Shown one piece after another: positions 47,191-57,932 of a stretch of 64,000 nucleotides of DNA (its first letter is position 1; the number at the start of each line of letters is the position of its first letter). The stretch is taken from NCBI RefSeq assembly GCF_020379485.1, contig NC_063446.1, positions 21,540,610-21,604,609 of the forward strand, written 5' to 3'. Origin of the DNA: Brassica napus. Lineage: Eukaryota > Streptophyta > Magnoliopsida > Brassicales > Brassicaceae. The notes under the pieces were generated by a model. The model saw nothing but the letters and a program-made list of their open reading frames with translations. It had not been told where the DNA came from and made no database searches. The translations under genes and the position numbers were made by a program.

Positions 47191-47940
47191 AGTAAACAGA
47201 AAAGGGAAAACTTTCTCTTTGTTAGAAATAGTCGCTAAAGAAAACGACAATGATATACAACAAAGAGAAGGTTCAATATGGGTTTTATAATAATCCCGGT
47301 TTTCCAATTCCTCAATACCATATCGCCTCCCGTTAATGACATATATCTCAAATCCAATCTCATCATTGAAAATCCAATCCGCCATTTTCCATAACCACTC
47401 ATGATGATAACAGATCCAATATCTCCATATCTCAATTAGAGCAAAGCCTTGATCACTTCGTATATTTCCTTTCATAAGGTAAGGAAACATGATATTTTTG
47501 TAAGCAGAAATGATACCTGTAAATCTCCATAATTCCGTTTTGATGACAATCGAAATCATGCTCCAGTTAAATACCCGCAACATCCGCAAAAATCCCCAAT
47601 TCCATCTTTCGAAAACCCGTTCAAATCGCCTGAGATCTGAAGATCTCAATTCAGAACCCCCCAAATCCTTCCTTTGCTGATCTTCTGCTCCATTATGTAA
47701 CTCGTATCCAATTCCAGGATCCCATTTTTGAGAAAGCATCGAAACCCTAGATCATCGCCTATGTCGCCATCAGTATATACTATTACTACTAGTATCTATC
47801 TTATTAAAGTATAATTACTTTTAATTTAAGAAATTTTTTATAATCCTACAATGAAACGTAATGAAATAAAATGTTGTGCCCCCATCTAAATATGATTCTG
47901 CATCCGCCACTGATCCGCGCAACCGCGCGAATGTGTTAGT

Positions 47941-49117
47941 TTTCACTTTAAATAAATTATGGTTGTTCATGTCTTTTAGTTGTTTATAAATTGTATTCGT
48001 TGATGGTATGAGTTATTCAGTAGCAACTTAACCTGAATTCCCAGTCATTTTAATATGGTTTTACATTTTTGAGCAAAGTTACATTCTTGGGAAAATTGTT
48101 TTTTTTAGGCCCAAAAAAATGGTAACTATGTCTCATCAGACTAATTTTTATTTTATACAATTTTTGCTTCTAATGCCTTTAGTATTTTCGAAAATAAATC
48201 AAATAAGTAGTTTTACAAACTAAAAAAAAGTTTGGAAAAATAGTAAGTACTGATGAAATACCCATATAAACTTAACGGTATTTTTTCAGTTCTAAAAATG
48301 TTTAAATCATAATTTCAAATTATGTTCTACATAAAGTAGAATTGACATTCTACAAAGTAAAAATGAAATCCACTTTTTTCATTAAATCTACTATATCTAG
48401 AATACATGATCTACATAAATAATAGTACTCTAAAATATTTAGAATACACATTCTGAGGAATAATGCATTCCCTAACATTCCTAAAAAATATCATCATTCA
48501 CAAGGAATAAATTTTTCTTTCCATTCCCTACCATTCTTTTTTTTTTGTAGAGAAATAAAGAACAAAAGTATTTCTTGTTAAATTTGATAAAGAACAATCA
48601 TTCCTTTTCATTCCTGCAATTTTATTCCTTTACGTTCATTTTCTATTCGTTCCTCTTGTTTCTGGAATGGTCACCAGTCGAAAATCTATCGCTCTAAATC
48701 TGTAGAAATCGAAATCTACAGGTTACTATAAATATAAAACTTGTAGAAATCGAAATCTACACATTACTATAAATAAAAAACCTGTAGAAATTGAAATCTA
48801 CGCATTCTACAAAGTAAAAACGAAAATAAATTCTACAAATTTAATGTAAGTTTAAAACCCGTAAAAATTGAAATCTACACATTAATATAAATCTAAAAAC
48901 TTGTAGAAACCAATACATATTTGGAAACTCTTATGTAACATAAATGGACAGAATATTTTGATTTTATAACGGAATATTTCTTATTTATTGATTTTTTTTT
49001 AACCTAGTGGCACAATCTGTAATATTAAAAGAGAATTAAGGGGCTGTAAATTTATATAATACCCAACAATCTTGATTTATACTCGAAGGAAAGAAAACTC
49101 TTTCAACGTTCGGCTTC
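47941..49117. other. Spacer upstream of copy 6
   Basis: AT-rich, no gene. A tandem repeat of exactly 41 bp period, 'tgtagaaatcgaaatctaca' plus an AT-rich spacer, starts at 48701, 48742 and 48783, with two decayed units to 48910. The last 110 bp before copy 6 include 'gtggcacaatctgtaatatt' shared with 39919-39940. Confidence 0.6.
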
Positions 49118-51872
49118 ATGGATTCTCCCACGAGCCCTGCCCAAAACCCTAGCTCCGTCCACGCCCATTCCATAATCTCATCGCTCCTTACGTTTCCAGA
49201 TTCCTCTCCGCTCTCCATTGTCTCTTCCTTCCATCGAGAGCTCGAACAAGCTCTCGCCTCTGCTTCAGATGACGCCTCTGTTCAGGAAAGTCTCGTGGAT
49301 CGAACACTCCAGCTCGTATCTATTCTTCTAGAATCCACTAAACGATCCTTCCGCAAGCGAGCTACCGCTCACAACTCCAGTTCCTGGTTCCTCCCTCCCG
49401 AACTCACCGTCAAGGTAATCAAACCGATTTAGAGCGTTGAGGAGATGGAGTTTGATGATATGTTATTTGAATTAGTTTGAGTGGTTGTTCAGGTGTTTTC
49501 GATGGTTGATACAAAGTCTCTAATGCGCGCGGCTGCTTGCTGCACCATGTTCAACAAATGTGCTATGGACCGTTTTGCATACGCTCACGTCGACTTGACT
49601 ACTGCTACTAGCCAAGTTGACATTAAGGTTGTGTGTAACTTGATCCATAGGGCTGGAAAAGAACTCAGGTAATCTTAACGTTGTAACTTGTACTACATTC
49701 ATTTGTTAGTTTTTGTATTTGAATAGGGTTTTATATTTATGCTTGTAGATCCCTCAAGCTTGGCAGTCTTGCTCGCCCATATCCGTCTGATTTTAATCCA
49801 TCTTTGGTTAACGGACCTTTTCTTTCCACACTATCCCGTAATCCTGATTTTATTGGGTATGGCTTGCTTGCTTGATTATCAGTTTTTAAATTTCATCCTG
49901 TTATTTTTATCTGCCCTACATATGCTGCTAAAATAAACATGTTGAGTATGTGTTGGACTCAGATTTGTACCAAATCTCTCCTCCGTATCTTAGTGCTATT
50001 TGGCATACGAATAGAGTCCGTCCACTTTGACCTCATGGATGTTATTTTTTCTCTAATCTTTATAAGCAAATACTATCAAATAAGTGTGGGTTTTAGGATC
50101 CACAGTATGGTTTCATTAGATAGGAAATAATATAGCAGGGAAGATATACCAATACATTCTCATTTAATCTTCTTATTTTGGTATTATTATCCTTTTCCAT
50201 TCAACCAGGAATCGCTTGAAAAGCCTAGGGCTTTACAATATCAGGTCGATGAACCATAATTCCTCATTCGAGGTGTTGTCAGTTTGTTCGAATCTCACTG
50301 ATCTGAGGATTGTTGGATTGTAAGTTTTCTTAGAGTGCCTTGCTTATTTATTTTGGGACACACAGCCCTCTCTTTTTTTTTTTTTTTGCCTTATTCTGTG
50401 TTTCATGTGACAGGAACAATCCTTTTATGCATTTATTTAAGATTCTGACAGAAAAATGTCGGCTGATAGAGCACCTGTGCATAGAGACCTCCCAACTCCT
50501 AAGTAAAGATTCTCCATTAATCCGCTGTTGAGCTTATTGTTTTGTTTACTCCCAGGCTTTCTCAATGTGTAACAGGTACCATAGATACTGTAAAAGGTTC
50601 ACACTTGATAAAGTTTGTGACCAACTCCCCCAACTTAACTTCTCTAAGGCTCATTCGTTTTCGACTAACCGATGAAGTGGCACGTATTCTTGCTCAGGTA
50701 TGTCTTCTGCTCGATTTTACTGCTCTTTTCTCTCTCTTTTATTGGATACCATCTATGATTTTGCAGGGGTGGATCTCAAGGTTTTGGGGTTCTAAACATT
50801 GTTAAGAATTCTTTTTGTAAATTTAAAAAAAAAAAAAAAAATTTAGAAAGCTAAAACTATGTAAAAAAGTCAAAACAATTTTGGGGGCCAAAACCAATTT
50901 TTCATTGGCTTGGCCCAAACCCGGCTTTAGCTTTTACAGAACTTCAATAGTATTTTGATGTTCTCTGCAGAGTTCTCGTACACTGGAGTACCTGAATTTG
51001 TCTAGATCCTCTACAATCAATGGTCGTTTTTTGAGGTGCTAATGCAAAACTTTTAAAGTGCAATTTCCTCCAAATGTCCTTATTGTTAAAATTACACATA
51101 ACAAGAAAATATTGTTGGTAGGGATGTAAGAAATAGCTGCAAGGAAAGTCCACTCAAGAGTCTAATAGTGCGCAACTGCCTTAAACTGCAAGAGGTACGT
51201 AAAAGACTCATAACACTTTTTGATTTGTTTCATCAGTCTTGCTTGATCGATCCTTACATTGATGTTTCAGAAAGAAGTGTTGGAACTCTGTAACTCATTA
51301 ATCAAAGGAAACTTCAAATCCATTCGGCACATTGTAAGTCTTTAATTTTAGAGAATCTATGCCCCCAAAAAGAGTATAAGCTTGGTTTGCTTTTAATCGT
51401 CGTCATTTTCGTGGTTTATTCTAAATAGGATGTGTCAAATAACAGAGGCTTAGTTTCTGATGATGGCAAGAGATCTTACAAACCAAAGTAACTGATTGAC
51501 CCTTCATTGTTTACATCTTAGCAACTGCTCACTGAGTTGTATTCCAAAAAATGTTGTGTGTTATAGGTTTCCTCTAGAGAAGCTGAAAGAAGAAAGATCA
51601 GATGTCACCCTTGTGGCAGATTTTCCATCACCATGGTCCGTCTCAGTCGATTACTACCATCGTTAAAAAGTTTGATTAAAGGAATCCGAGAAATGAAAAT
51701 GAGGGGGGGGGGGGGGGGGGGGGGGGGGGTTTTGTGTCTTGTAAAATGCAGGTCAGTGAAGCATTATCCTGTCTGCCACGAAGAAGATGACGAAGAGCTG
51801 AGGAAGATAGAGATGATGGAAGATGATGCCTCATCCTCGGACGAGGAATCCTCAGAAGATGACTTAGGATGA
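49118..51872 (+). CDS. SKIP17: SKIP17-like F-box/LRR protein, copy 6 (12 exons, 450 aa)
   Basis: Exons: 49118-49414, 49493-49668, 49749-49856, 50209-50319, 50414-50502, 50576-50697, 50971-51035, 51122-51194, 51271-51333, 51429-51487, 51567-51635, 51752-51872. All junctions are GT-AG and the joined frame is open. The start MDSPTSPAQNPSS is close to the usual SKIP17 N-terminus and lacks the 20-odd extra residues of copies 3-5. F-box at about residues 90-135 (WFLPPELTVK then VFSMVDTKSLMRAAACC); leucine-rich repeats about 155-340 (LTDLRIVGL, LIEHLCIE, LTSLRLIRFRL, LEYLNLSRS, LIVRNCLKL); acidic tail EESSEDDLG. The more diverged intact gene of the array and the best candidate for the ancestral function. 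Intron 11 contains a 27-base G run. Confidence 0.85.
51703..51729 (+). repeat. Poly-G tract in intron 11 of copy 6
   Basis: Twenty-seven consecutive G, ending 22 bp before the exon 12 acceptor. Plant introns are normally U/A-rich, so this is unusual. Length could be inaccurate because such runs are hard to sequence. Confidence 0.9.
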
Positions 51873-52511
51873 TGATACAAACCAAGAGGACTTGGGACTT
51901 GGGAGAGGATCATGACGTTTATCTTTGATGTTTTATCTGAAGATGTTTAAAAGTATTTTTTTTTTTTTTTTTTGTTTGAACGAGTAGTAATTTAAGTCAT
52001 GTGCTACAATGTAGAGACTTTCCCACCTGAAGGTGAGAAGGATAGAGGGCTCAGTTGACTCTAATAAAAAATTTGTGGTGCTCTCTGTAAACAAAGAAAC
52101 AAACTGTTCGATAGTCTTATTGGGCCTATTAATGCGTCCAGAAAAGAAAAGCCCATATATCGTCCGATTGTTGTTGGCGCGGCTAAGATTCTAGGAAGGG
52201 GTAGCAGTGTAAATAAACGGAAATCGAGGTGGTATTTTGATCTCGAACTAGATAAAGATAAGGGTAATACCGTAAATAAACTGAAAGCGAGAGATGCGGG
52301 CACGTGAGACGAATTTCTGACTCTCCAATCGACCTTATCCACCTTGCGAGAGATCAGATCCAAGCGCCACGGCAGACTAAGATCAACGGACCAGATCTTC
52401 CCGGTCGCCTTTAAAATCATTACTCTCTGCAACGTTTGTGAGAAGAAAGAAACATTACTTGCGACCAAAAATTACAGATTCTTGAAACTATTAGGGTTGA
52501 TACTTGATACC
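51873..52511. promoter_or_regulatory. Intergenic region and promoter of the DRM2-like gene
   Basis: A T run at about 51958-51974 follows copy 6. Closer to the DRM gene there is a G-box CACGTG at 52301-52306, about 210 bp before the ATG, and a TTATCC motif near 52336, a word reported in sugar-repressed plant promoters including DRM genes. Both fit the ABA- and sugar-responsive behaviour known for DRM/ARP genes; the link here is inference. Confidence 0.4.
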
Positions 52512-53449
52512 ATGGGCTTACTAGATCATCTCTGGGACGATACCGTCGCTGGTCCTCGGCCAGAGAACGGCCTTGGCAAGCTTCGGAGACACCATACCTT
52601 CAGTTTCCGGGCTAGCTCCGGCAATGGTACGCCGTGTTTTCCCTATCTTGAACCGGTGGCTTATCATTTTTTGTAACTGAAAATATAAAAATAAATAAAT
52701 CTTTAAACGTAAAAGAAAAATAGTATCAATGGCCTGATCTTCGATCTGGTGTTCTTAGATCAATCGGACGGTGGTAGCGTGAGATCGTACGGTGGAGATT
52801 CGCCGGAAGAGGCCGTGAAAGTAACACGCAGCATCATGATAATAAAACCACCAGGATACCAAGGCGGTTCAGCTCCGGTTTCACCGGCCGGTTCAACTCC
52901 GCCAGTGTCTCCTTTCTCTGGTGAGTTTTATTTTATTAGTTACCGTTTTGTTTCCAGCAGTAACTATTTGGTTAGGTGAAATAGAAAGTACACTCACTGA
53001 TTACGTTAAGGGTAGTTTCGTCTATACGTTAAAAAGACACTCTGACAGGATTAACATGTTGAGTGACACTGTGACTTATGTGATGCATGCATCATGCTCC
53101 TTGATAAGATGAGATGTGACACAGTGAACTCCATTTATGATATCATTGATTATTATTTCCCCTTGATTGATATATTGGTTAGGTGAGCGTCTTGTCAAAT
53201 GTTGTGATATACTTAAAAGACTTGGTCATAGATTAGGACCGTATTCAAAACATGTTATGGTTTGAAGTGAATGTATGAGGTTATAAGTTATTTACTAACG
53301 AACTTGGAACCTTTGGGATGGTTAACGGAGCAAACGCAGGAGGAAAGGAACCCTTTCGGTTTAGGAGAAGGTCGACGTCGGACGCGTTCGATAAGGGAGC
53401 AGAATCAGAGAATGGACCAAGGAACTCTCCTCCTACTTACGGCCTGTGA
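52512..53449 (+). CDS. DRM2: Dormancy/auxin-associated protein, DRM2-like (3 exons, 128 aa)
   Basis: Exons 52512-52626, 52759-52920 and 53340-53449, GT-AG junctions, open frame of 128 codons. The N-terminus MGLLDHLWDDTVAGPRPENG is the signature of the DRM/ARP family; the middle has Ser/Pro-rich VSPAGSTPPVSPFSG, and the end is FRFRRRSTSDAF then PPTYGL. These are small, probably disordered proteins whose mRNAs rise in dormant buds and under ABA or sugar starvation and fall with auxin; the molecular function is unknown. Length is close to the family norm. It follows copy 6 on the same strand but is unrelated to it. Intron 2 onward was tandemly duplicated downstream. Confidence 0.88.
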
Positions 53450-54240
53450 TCTCTAGCTCAAATCTCAATAGGGAGAGAGAAGAAACAGAGTAGCCCCCAA
53501 AACGCTTTCGATCAAGTGGTCCTTGCATGCAGAGTTCGTGTTGCTTCCGTTTGTAGGCCAAAGAGGTTCTCTCTTTTGTGTGCGTGTATGAGTATGTTTT
53601 GTGTGTTTGTGGTTACGTCTCTGTTTTTCTTTTTGTATGTCATCTCGTTTTGGGAATGCTTCTACGTGTCTGTACATATTTTGCTGCAATGATAATAAAA
53701 ATGTGTAGATGCTTAACATCACTTCTTTTTGGACACCACAGTCTCTTTGGAGGCCATTTTGAGAGCGACTGCAAAGACACTTTACTCTTTTCTTGAATTG
53801 ATAAATTATCTCCAATCCAAATTGTCAAAGCCTAGCTTGAAAAAAAAGAGGAAATTGACAAATGGCCAATTGTGTTTAGTTGAGGAAGCTTGCAGGGATT
53901 ATGATGTGGATAATGTAATAGATATGAGATCATTTATTTTGAACCATACAATATTCTTTAACAACATTGAGTTTAGTCCGGCTGACCACAGCACAGAGAG
54001 AAGCATCATAAAGCACCTTCTTCCTTGACACTTTACCTATCTTTTGTGAGTCAATATGCCTAGTATGCTGTATTGGATTAGACACAACTGTCTTAGTAGC
54101 ATCAATCATTAAATAAGTTCAGTTTCTTCCGAACCAAGGCATACATAGATCACTGAATTAGTTGCTGATGTGATTAAGGATTGTTCCAACTTAGAAGTGG
54201 ATTTTTACTTTTATGTACAAATTGTATAAATATTTCAGTC
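52935..54240 (+). repeat. First unit of a 1.3 kb direct duplication
   Basis: Starts in intron 2 of the DRM2-like gene and includes exon 3 and about 800 bp of downstream sequence. It matches 54297-60528 once the Harbinger-like element and the 406 bp MITE are removed. The copies differ by scattered substitutions and indels, so the duplication is not very recent. Confidence 0.8.
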
Positions 54241-55224
54241 CTTGGAAAAAATTTCAAACCAGAGATAGATATCACATATGAAGTCACACTTTGTTTTGTA
54301 ATTACCACTTTGTTTCTGTTAATGATTTGGTTCGGTGAAATAGTAGTACATGCACTCGCTTAATTCGTTTAGGGGTAGTTTCGTCCATTTGTTAAAAATG
54401 ACACTGATAGGATAAGACCAACCGTAACGGAGGTCCGTCACGGGTCCGTGGCCCAAATCCTTAGCATTTTTACAATAAAAAAATTGTGAATTGGGTTCAG
54501 CTTTAGACGGATCGGTACGGATCAGTCCGTAAATAAGGCTTTGAAGGATCAAGTCCTTACTGCACGTGGCGTCTGATGGTTGGCCCGGCGATATGTTGTG
54601 TTGGGTTATGTCGAGAAAAAAAAACATTCGCGACCGAAGGTTAGAAAAAAAAATCAGAGCTCTCGACGAAAGGCGATTTCTCTCCATCTTCGATTTCTCT
54701 CCATCGTCGATCTTCAAAGGTAAATAAACTAATTCTGTGGTAGATTTAAGGATATGTTAGCTTCCATGTTGTTCTCGTCTCCCTCTATGCTTCGTATTTC
54801 CTTTGAATCGATTTGGGAATTTCCTCCATTTAGGGTTTCAAAAATTTCTGGGTTTTGAAATTGTTATCAAATCGTTTTTCAAATCGTTTTCAATTGGGAA
54901 TCTTTTGGTTTGTAGTTAGGGTTTCAATCGATTTAGTTAGCTGGAAAACTCATCACTTGTTTTCGGTTTCAATTTGGTTTTCGTTTTCGGTTTCAATCGA
55001 TGTAGTTAGGGTTTCAATTCGTTTTTGGTTTCAAAACGTATCTGTATGGTTTCCTGTGGCTTATATTTTTCTGGTTTCAAAACGTATTTGTACGGTTTTC
55101 TGTTAGCTTAATGTGTAGCTAGTAAACTGTTTAGTTGATCATATATCTAAGTTAATGCGTTCTTAAACTCCCTAGTGAATGTGTTCTTAACATAGTTTCT
55201 GGTTTTTTGTGCAGGCCAACGAAC

Positions 55225-55719
55225 ATGGGACAAGACTATAGCTACACGCAGCCTTCATCAGAGGAGTTCGACATCAACTCTTTACTTGAAGCAGAAGCTG
55301 CTCTCTACGGGGATGAAGCTCATAGTAGCTACATAATTGCAGAGGCGGATCAGTACCCACCAGAACCTGAGGCTGATGAAGGAATACCGAGGACATGCTA
55401 TTGCGGTAGTGAGGTTGTTGTTGAAACCTCGTACACTCGTAAAAATCCAGGAAGGAGGTACTTCTCCTGCAACAACGTTGACGATGGAGACTCCCACATC
55501 TGGAAATGGTGGGATGTGGCGATTCAAGAAGAGCTTCGTGAAACGCAGACACAACTTAGGATGGTGAAGGATCAATTCTTTGAGAGTGACCAGAAGGTGG
55601 CTAAGCTTGACAAGATCGTGGGTGTGTTAACTAAGAAGACATCAGTGATTAACTATGGTTTGGCAAAGGGAGTTAGTGTACTGGTGTTGGTGATACTGGT
55701 CATCGTTATGGGCTGGTAA
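55225..55719 (+). CDS. GRF-type zinc-finger protein carried by the element (164 aa)
   Basis: ATG 55225 follows an apparent acceptor (ttgtgcag) whose donor could be at 54720, giving a leader intron. The N-terminus is acidic (EEFDINSLLEAEAALYGDEA). A GRF motif spans about residues 60-100: CYCGSEVVVETSYTRKNPGR, YFSC, then DSHIWKWWD. The usual fourth zinc ligand, Cys before HxWKWWD, is Ser here, so zinc binding may be impaired. A coiled-coil-like segment (ETQTQLRMVKDQF) and a hydrophobic tail (VSVLVLVILVIVMGW) that could anchor in a membrane follow. Such GRF proteins are abundant in Brassicaceae transposon-rich DNA; the role is unknown. Confidence 0.7.
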   Translation: MGQDYSYTQPSSEEFDINSLLEAEAALYGDEAHSSYIIAEADQYPPEPEADEGIPRTCYCGSEVVVETSYTRKNPGRRYFSCNNVDDGDSHIWKWWDVAIQEELRETQTQLRMVKDQFFESDQKVAKLDKIVGVLTKKTSVINYGLAKGVSVLVLVILVIVMGW

Positions 55720-56123
55720 GTTTCATACCTTATTTAGATAATCAATTTGATTTAAAATTTGAAATTTTAACTGTTTTATCTTATGTCATTCAAGGAAGAG
55801 CTTCGGAGGTTTTAAACATCAGTGTCAGAACTCGAGAAGGGGTTGGCAGGTAACTTGTTTCACACTTACTTACTAGTTTCAGTAATAAAAAAAAAACTTA
55901 TCTCTTCATGCTTTAATTGTTTTTAATGCTAGATTTGATAGAATCGTACTTGTTAGGTTTAAGTGTAGCTAGTGCAGAACTTATTAGTATGATTAGAGTG
56001 GTGGTAAATGCTTGTTTGCTTTCTATCTGCCTAACAACTCCGAAACTAAATGCGAACTTACTTTCTATTGGTTACTTAAGGGTTTGTGTTGCTATTAGAG
56101 TAACAGAAACCTATAATCTAAAC

Positions 56124-56984
56124 ATGAATACCACAACTGGCTTTGTTAATCTAATGTATAGTCAATCTTCAGTTGATCTTGAGTCACCCGAACCAGCTTG
56201 GTTCGGGTCCCAAGGTCCTAATGAGTTTGTTTTCCACCCTGGTGTCGAGTTTTCTTTCCAACCTGCTGTCCAGACTGCTGTGCAGCCTACTGTCGAGTCT
56301 GCTAACAAAGAGAGGAGGAAATGGTCTCCTAATGAGGATAAAATCCTCATTGGTGCTTGGCTTAACACCAGCAAAGACCCCGTTGTCAGCTGTGACCAGA
56401 AAGCTGAACGTTTCTGGAAGAGAATTGTTGACTACTACAACGCAAGCCCTCAACTGGTTGGGACAGTACCTAGAGAGCTTGGTCCAGCGAAGCAGCGGTG
56501 GGCTAGGATTAACGAGCAGGTCTGTAAGTTCGTTGGATGCTATGAGGCGGCGTTGAGGGGGCAGAGAAGTGGTCAGAATGAAGACGATGTGATGAAAGCT
56601 GCCCTCGACTCATTCTTCAACATTTATGAGCACAAGTTCAATCTCGAACATGCGTGGAGGGAGCTGAGGCATGACCAGAAATGGTGCACCACCTATATGG
56701 TTAAAGATGGTGGGAAGGAGAAGCGCAAACCAGTGGTGGACGTTGATACAGAAGATGATGTTGCCGAACCTGAAAGCAGACCAGTTGGTGTGAAAGCTGC
56801 TAAAGCAGCTGGTAAGACGAAGAAGAGTGGCAAGGAAGAAGAGATGTCACAGTTTCAGTCCATCATGAAAATGAAAGAAAAGCTCTCTAAACAAAAGATT
56901 CTAGAACGTTTACTTGCCAAAAAAGATCCTCTCTCCGAGATGGAAGAATCTCTTAAACTGAAACTCATGACTGAGATGTTATGA
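56124..56984 (+). CDS. Harbinger ORF1-type Myb/SANT-like, NAM-associated protein (286 aa)
   Basis: Start chosen at MNTTTGFVNLMYSQ; upstream codons open to 55917 look non-coding. The N-terminal part, with AWFGSQGPNE, matches proteins in Brassicaceae often mislabelled 'glutathione S-transferase T3-like'. A Myb/SANT-like DNA-binding domain covers about residues 70-150 (RRKWSPNEDKILIGAWLNTS, FWKRIVDYYNA, RWARINEQVCKF), then the NAM-associated C-terminal domain with HAWRELRHDQKWC, a basic KAAGKTKKSGKEEE stretch and a helical end. In Harbinger elements ORF1 recruits the transposase to DNA and to the nucleus. The frame is intact although its partner transposase is not. Confidence 0.8.
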   Translation: MNTTTGFVNLMYSQSSVDLESPEPAWFGSQGPNEFVFHPGVEFSFQPAVQTAVQPTVESANKERRKWSPNEDKILIGAWLNTSKDPVVSCDQKAERFWKRIVDYYNASPQLVGTVPRELGPAKQRWARINEQVCKFVGCYEAALRGQRSGQNEDDVMKAALDSFFNIYEHKFNLEHAWRELRHDQKWCTTYMVKDGGKEKRKPVVDVDTEDDVAEPESRPVGVKAAKAAGKTKKSGKEEEMSQFQSIMKMKEKLSKQKILERLLAKKDPLSEMEESLKLKLMTEML

Positions 56985-57932
56985 TGATATTTAAGGTATT
57001 AGGTTAGTTACATGTAGTTAGATGTAGTTTCTATTTGTATCACATGTCGTATTACTTTATTTATTTGCTAGTCACGGGTTCTGAAAGTGTCTTTTGTTTT
57101 CTTTCAGGTGTAGCTGTTCGACATGTGAACCTAGTCACGGGTTCTGAAAGTGTTTTGTCGGTTGGCTGAAGTGAATCCAAGTCACGGGTAGTTCTAAGAA
57201 ATGTACTATAAGTTTCCCTTCTATCATGTCTTTAGGTAGCTATCTCTTTTGCTTAGTTTCCACCAGTCGGAGTTGTAATCTCTTTTGCTGTAACTCGGAA
57301 GTTGCGGATGCTCTTATTATCTCCAGAAACTTGTAATCAACTACTACTACTTCTCTAAATTCGGTAACTTGTAATGAAATCCTCATGCTTCTCTTATATG
57401 CAACTCTTTTTAATCAACAAGTATTGCTTTCCTTATATGCTTGTAGTTGATCATGGTTGTAGTTGATAATGCTTGTAGCTGATCATACATATAAACTCGG
57501 TAACTTGTAATGAACCACTCATGCTTCTCTTAGTTACATGTAGTTGATCTTGCTTGTAGTTGAACTTATAGTTGATCATACATATAAAACAACTAGGCGT
57601 AGGTAGAGTAGTTGGTCATTCTTGTATCACACTGATAAATCAACAAGTATCACACTTATAATGTATGACCAACCCAAATCAACCTGTAACTTATAAATAA
57701 ATTAGTGTGTTAAACTTATAGTTTTAAAACTTGTATCACACTTATAAAACTTATAGAAACCATATTAAAAAATAAAAGTTATACTTAAAAAAAAAGTTAT
57801 ACACATTTTTATAGGAAAATTAAAACTTATTCCTTCTTTGAACTTATAGCTTTAAAAAAGGTTAAAAAAAAAGTTATACTAAATTTAACTTATATATTTT
57901 AAAAAAAAATAAAATTTATACTTTATAGGAAA

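Larger units (their letters stand above)
40052..47811 (-). mobile_element. Full-length L1-type LINE
   Basis: About 7.76 kb, bounded by an identical 16 bp duplication 'taattacttttaattt' at 40036-40051 and 47812-47827. The 3' end is on the left, where a short A tail (T on +) follows the last ORF by about 25 bp. The order on the minus strand is leader, ORF1, a middle ORF, then ORF2 with endonuclease, reverse transcriptase, zf-RVT and RNase H. The intact duplication and nearly intact frames indicate a young insertion. Confidence 0.95.
39970..47912. mobile_element. hAT-type MITE split by a LINE
   Basis: Terminal inverted repeats 'cagtggcggacgca' (39970 onward) and 'tgcatccgccactg' (ending 47912), one mismatch apart, with a perfect 8 bp duplication 'atccgcgc' at 39962-39969 and 47913-47920. 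Eight-base duplications and CAG ends are hAT hallmarks. The arms stay partly complementary inward through 'gtgccccc'/'gggggcac'. Without the LINE the element is about 167 bp and has no coding capacity. Confidence 0.88.
39952..47940 (-). mobile_element. Helitron 3' end, interrupted by a nested hAT/LINE insertion
   Basis: A at 39951 then CTAG (39952-39955) and 'actttgatccgcgc', continuing after the insertion at 47921 with 'aaccgcgcgaatg'. Together these form the usual terminal hairpin. Removing the hAT-type element and one copy of its 8 bp duplication restores it. The 5' end lies to the right of 47940 but was not found; no Rep/helicase is seen. Confidence 0.7.

Noticed and set aside
48413..48432. 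5' end of the nested Helitron
   Set aside because: 'acataaataatagtactc' resembles the complement of a TATACTATTATTTATG start, but the terminal GA and the flanking T are not in place.
55274..55575. Overlapping minus-strand ORFs across the GRF gene
   Set aside because: They are shadows of the GRF coding frame without recognisable domains.
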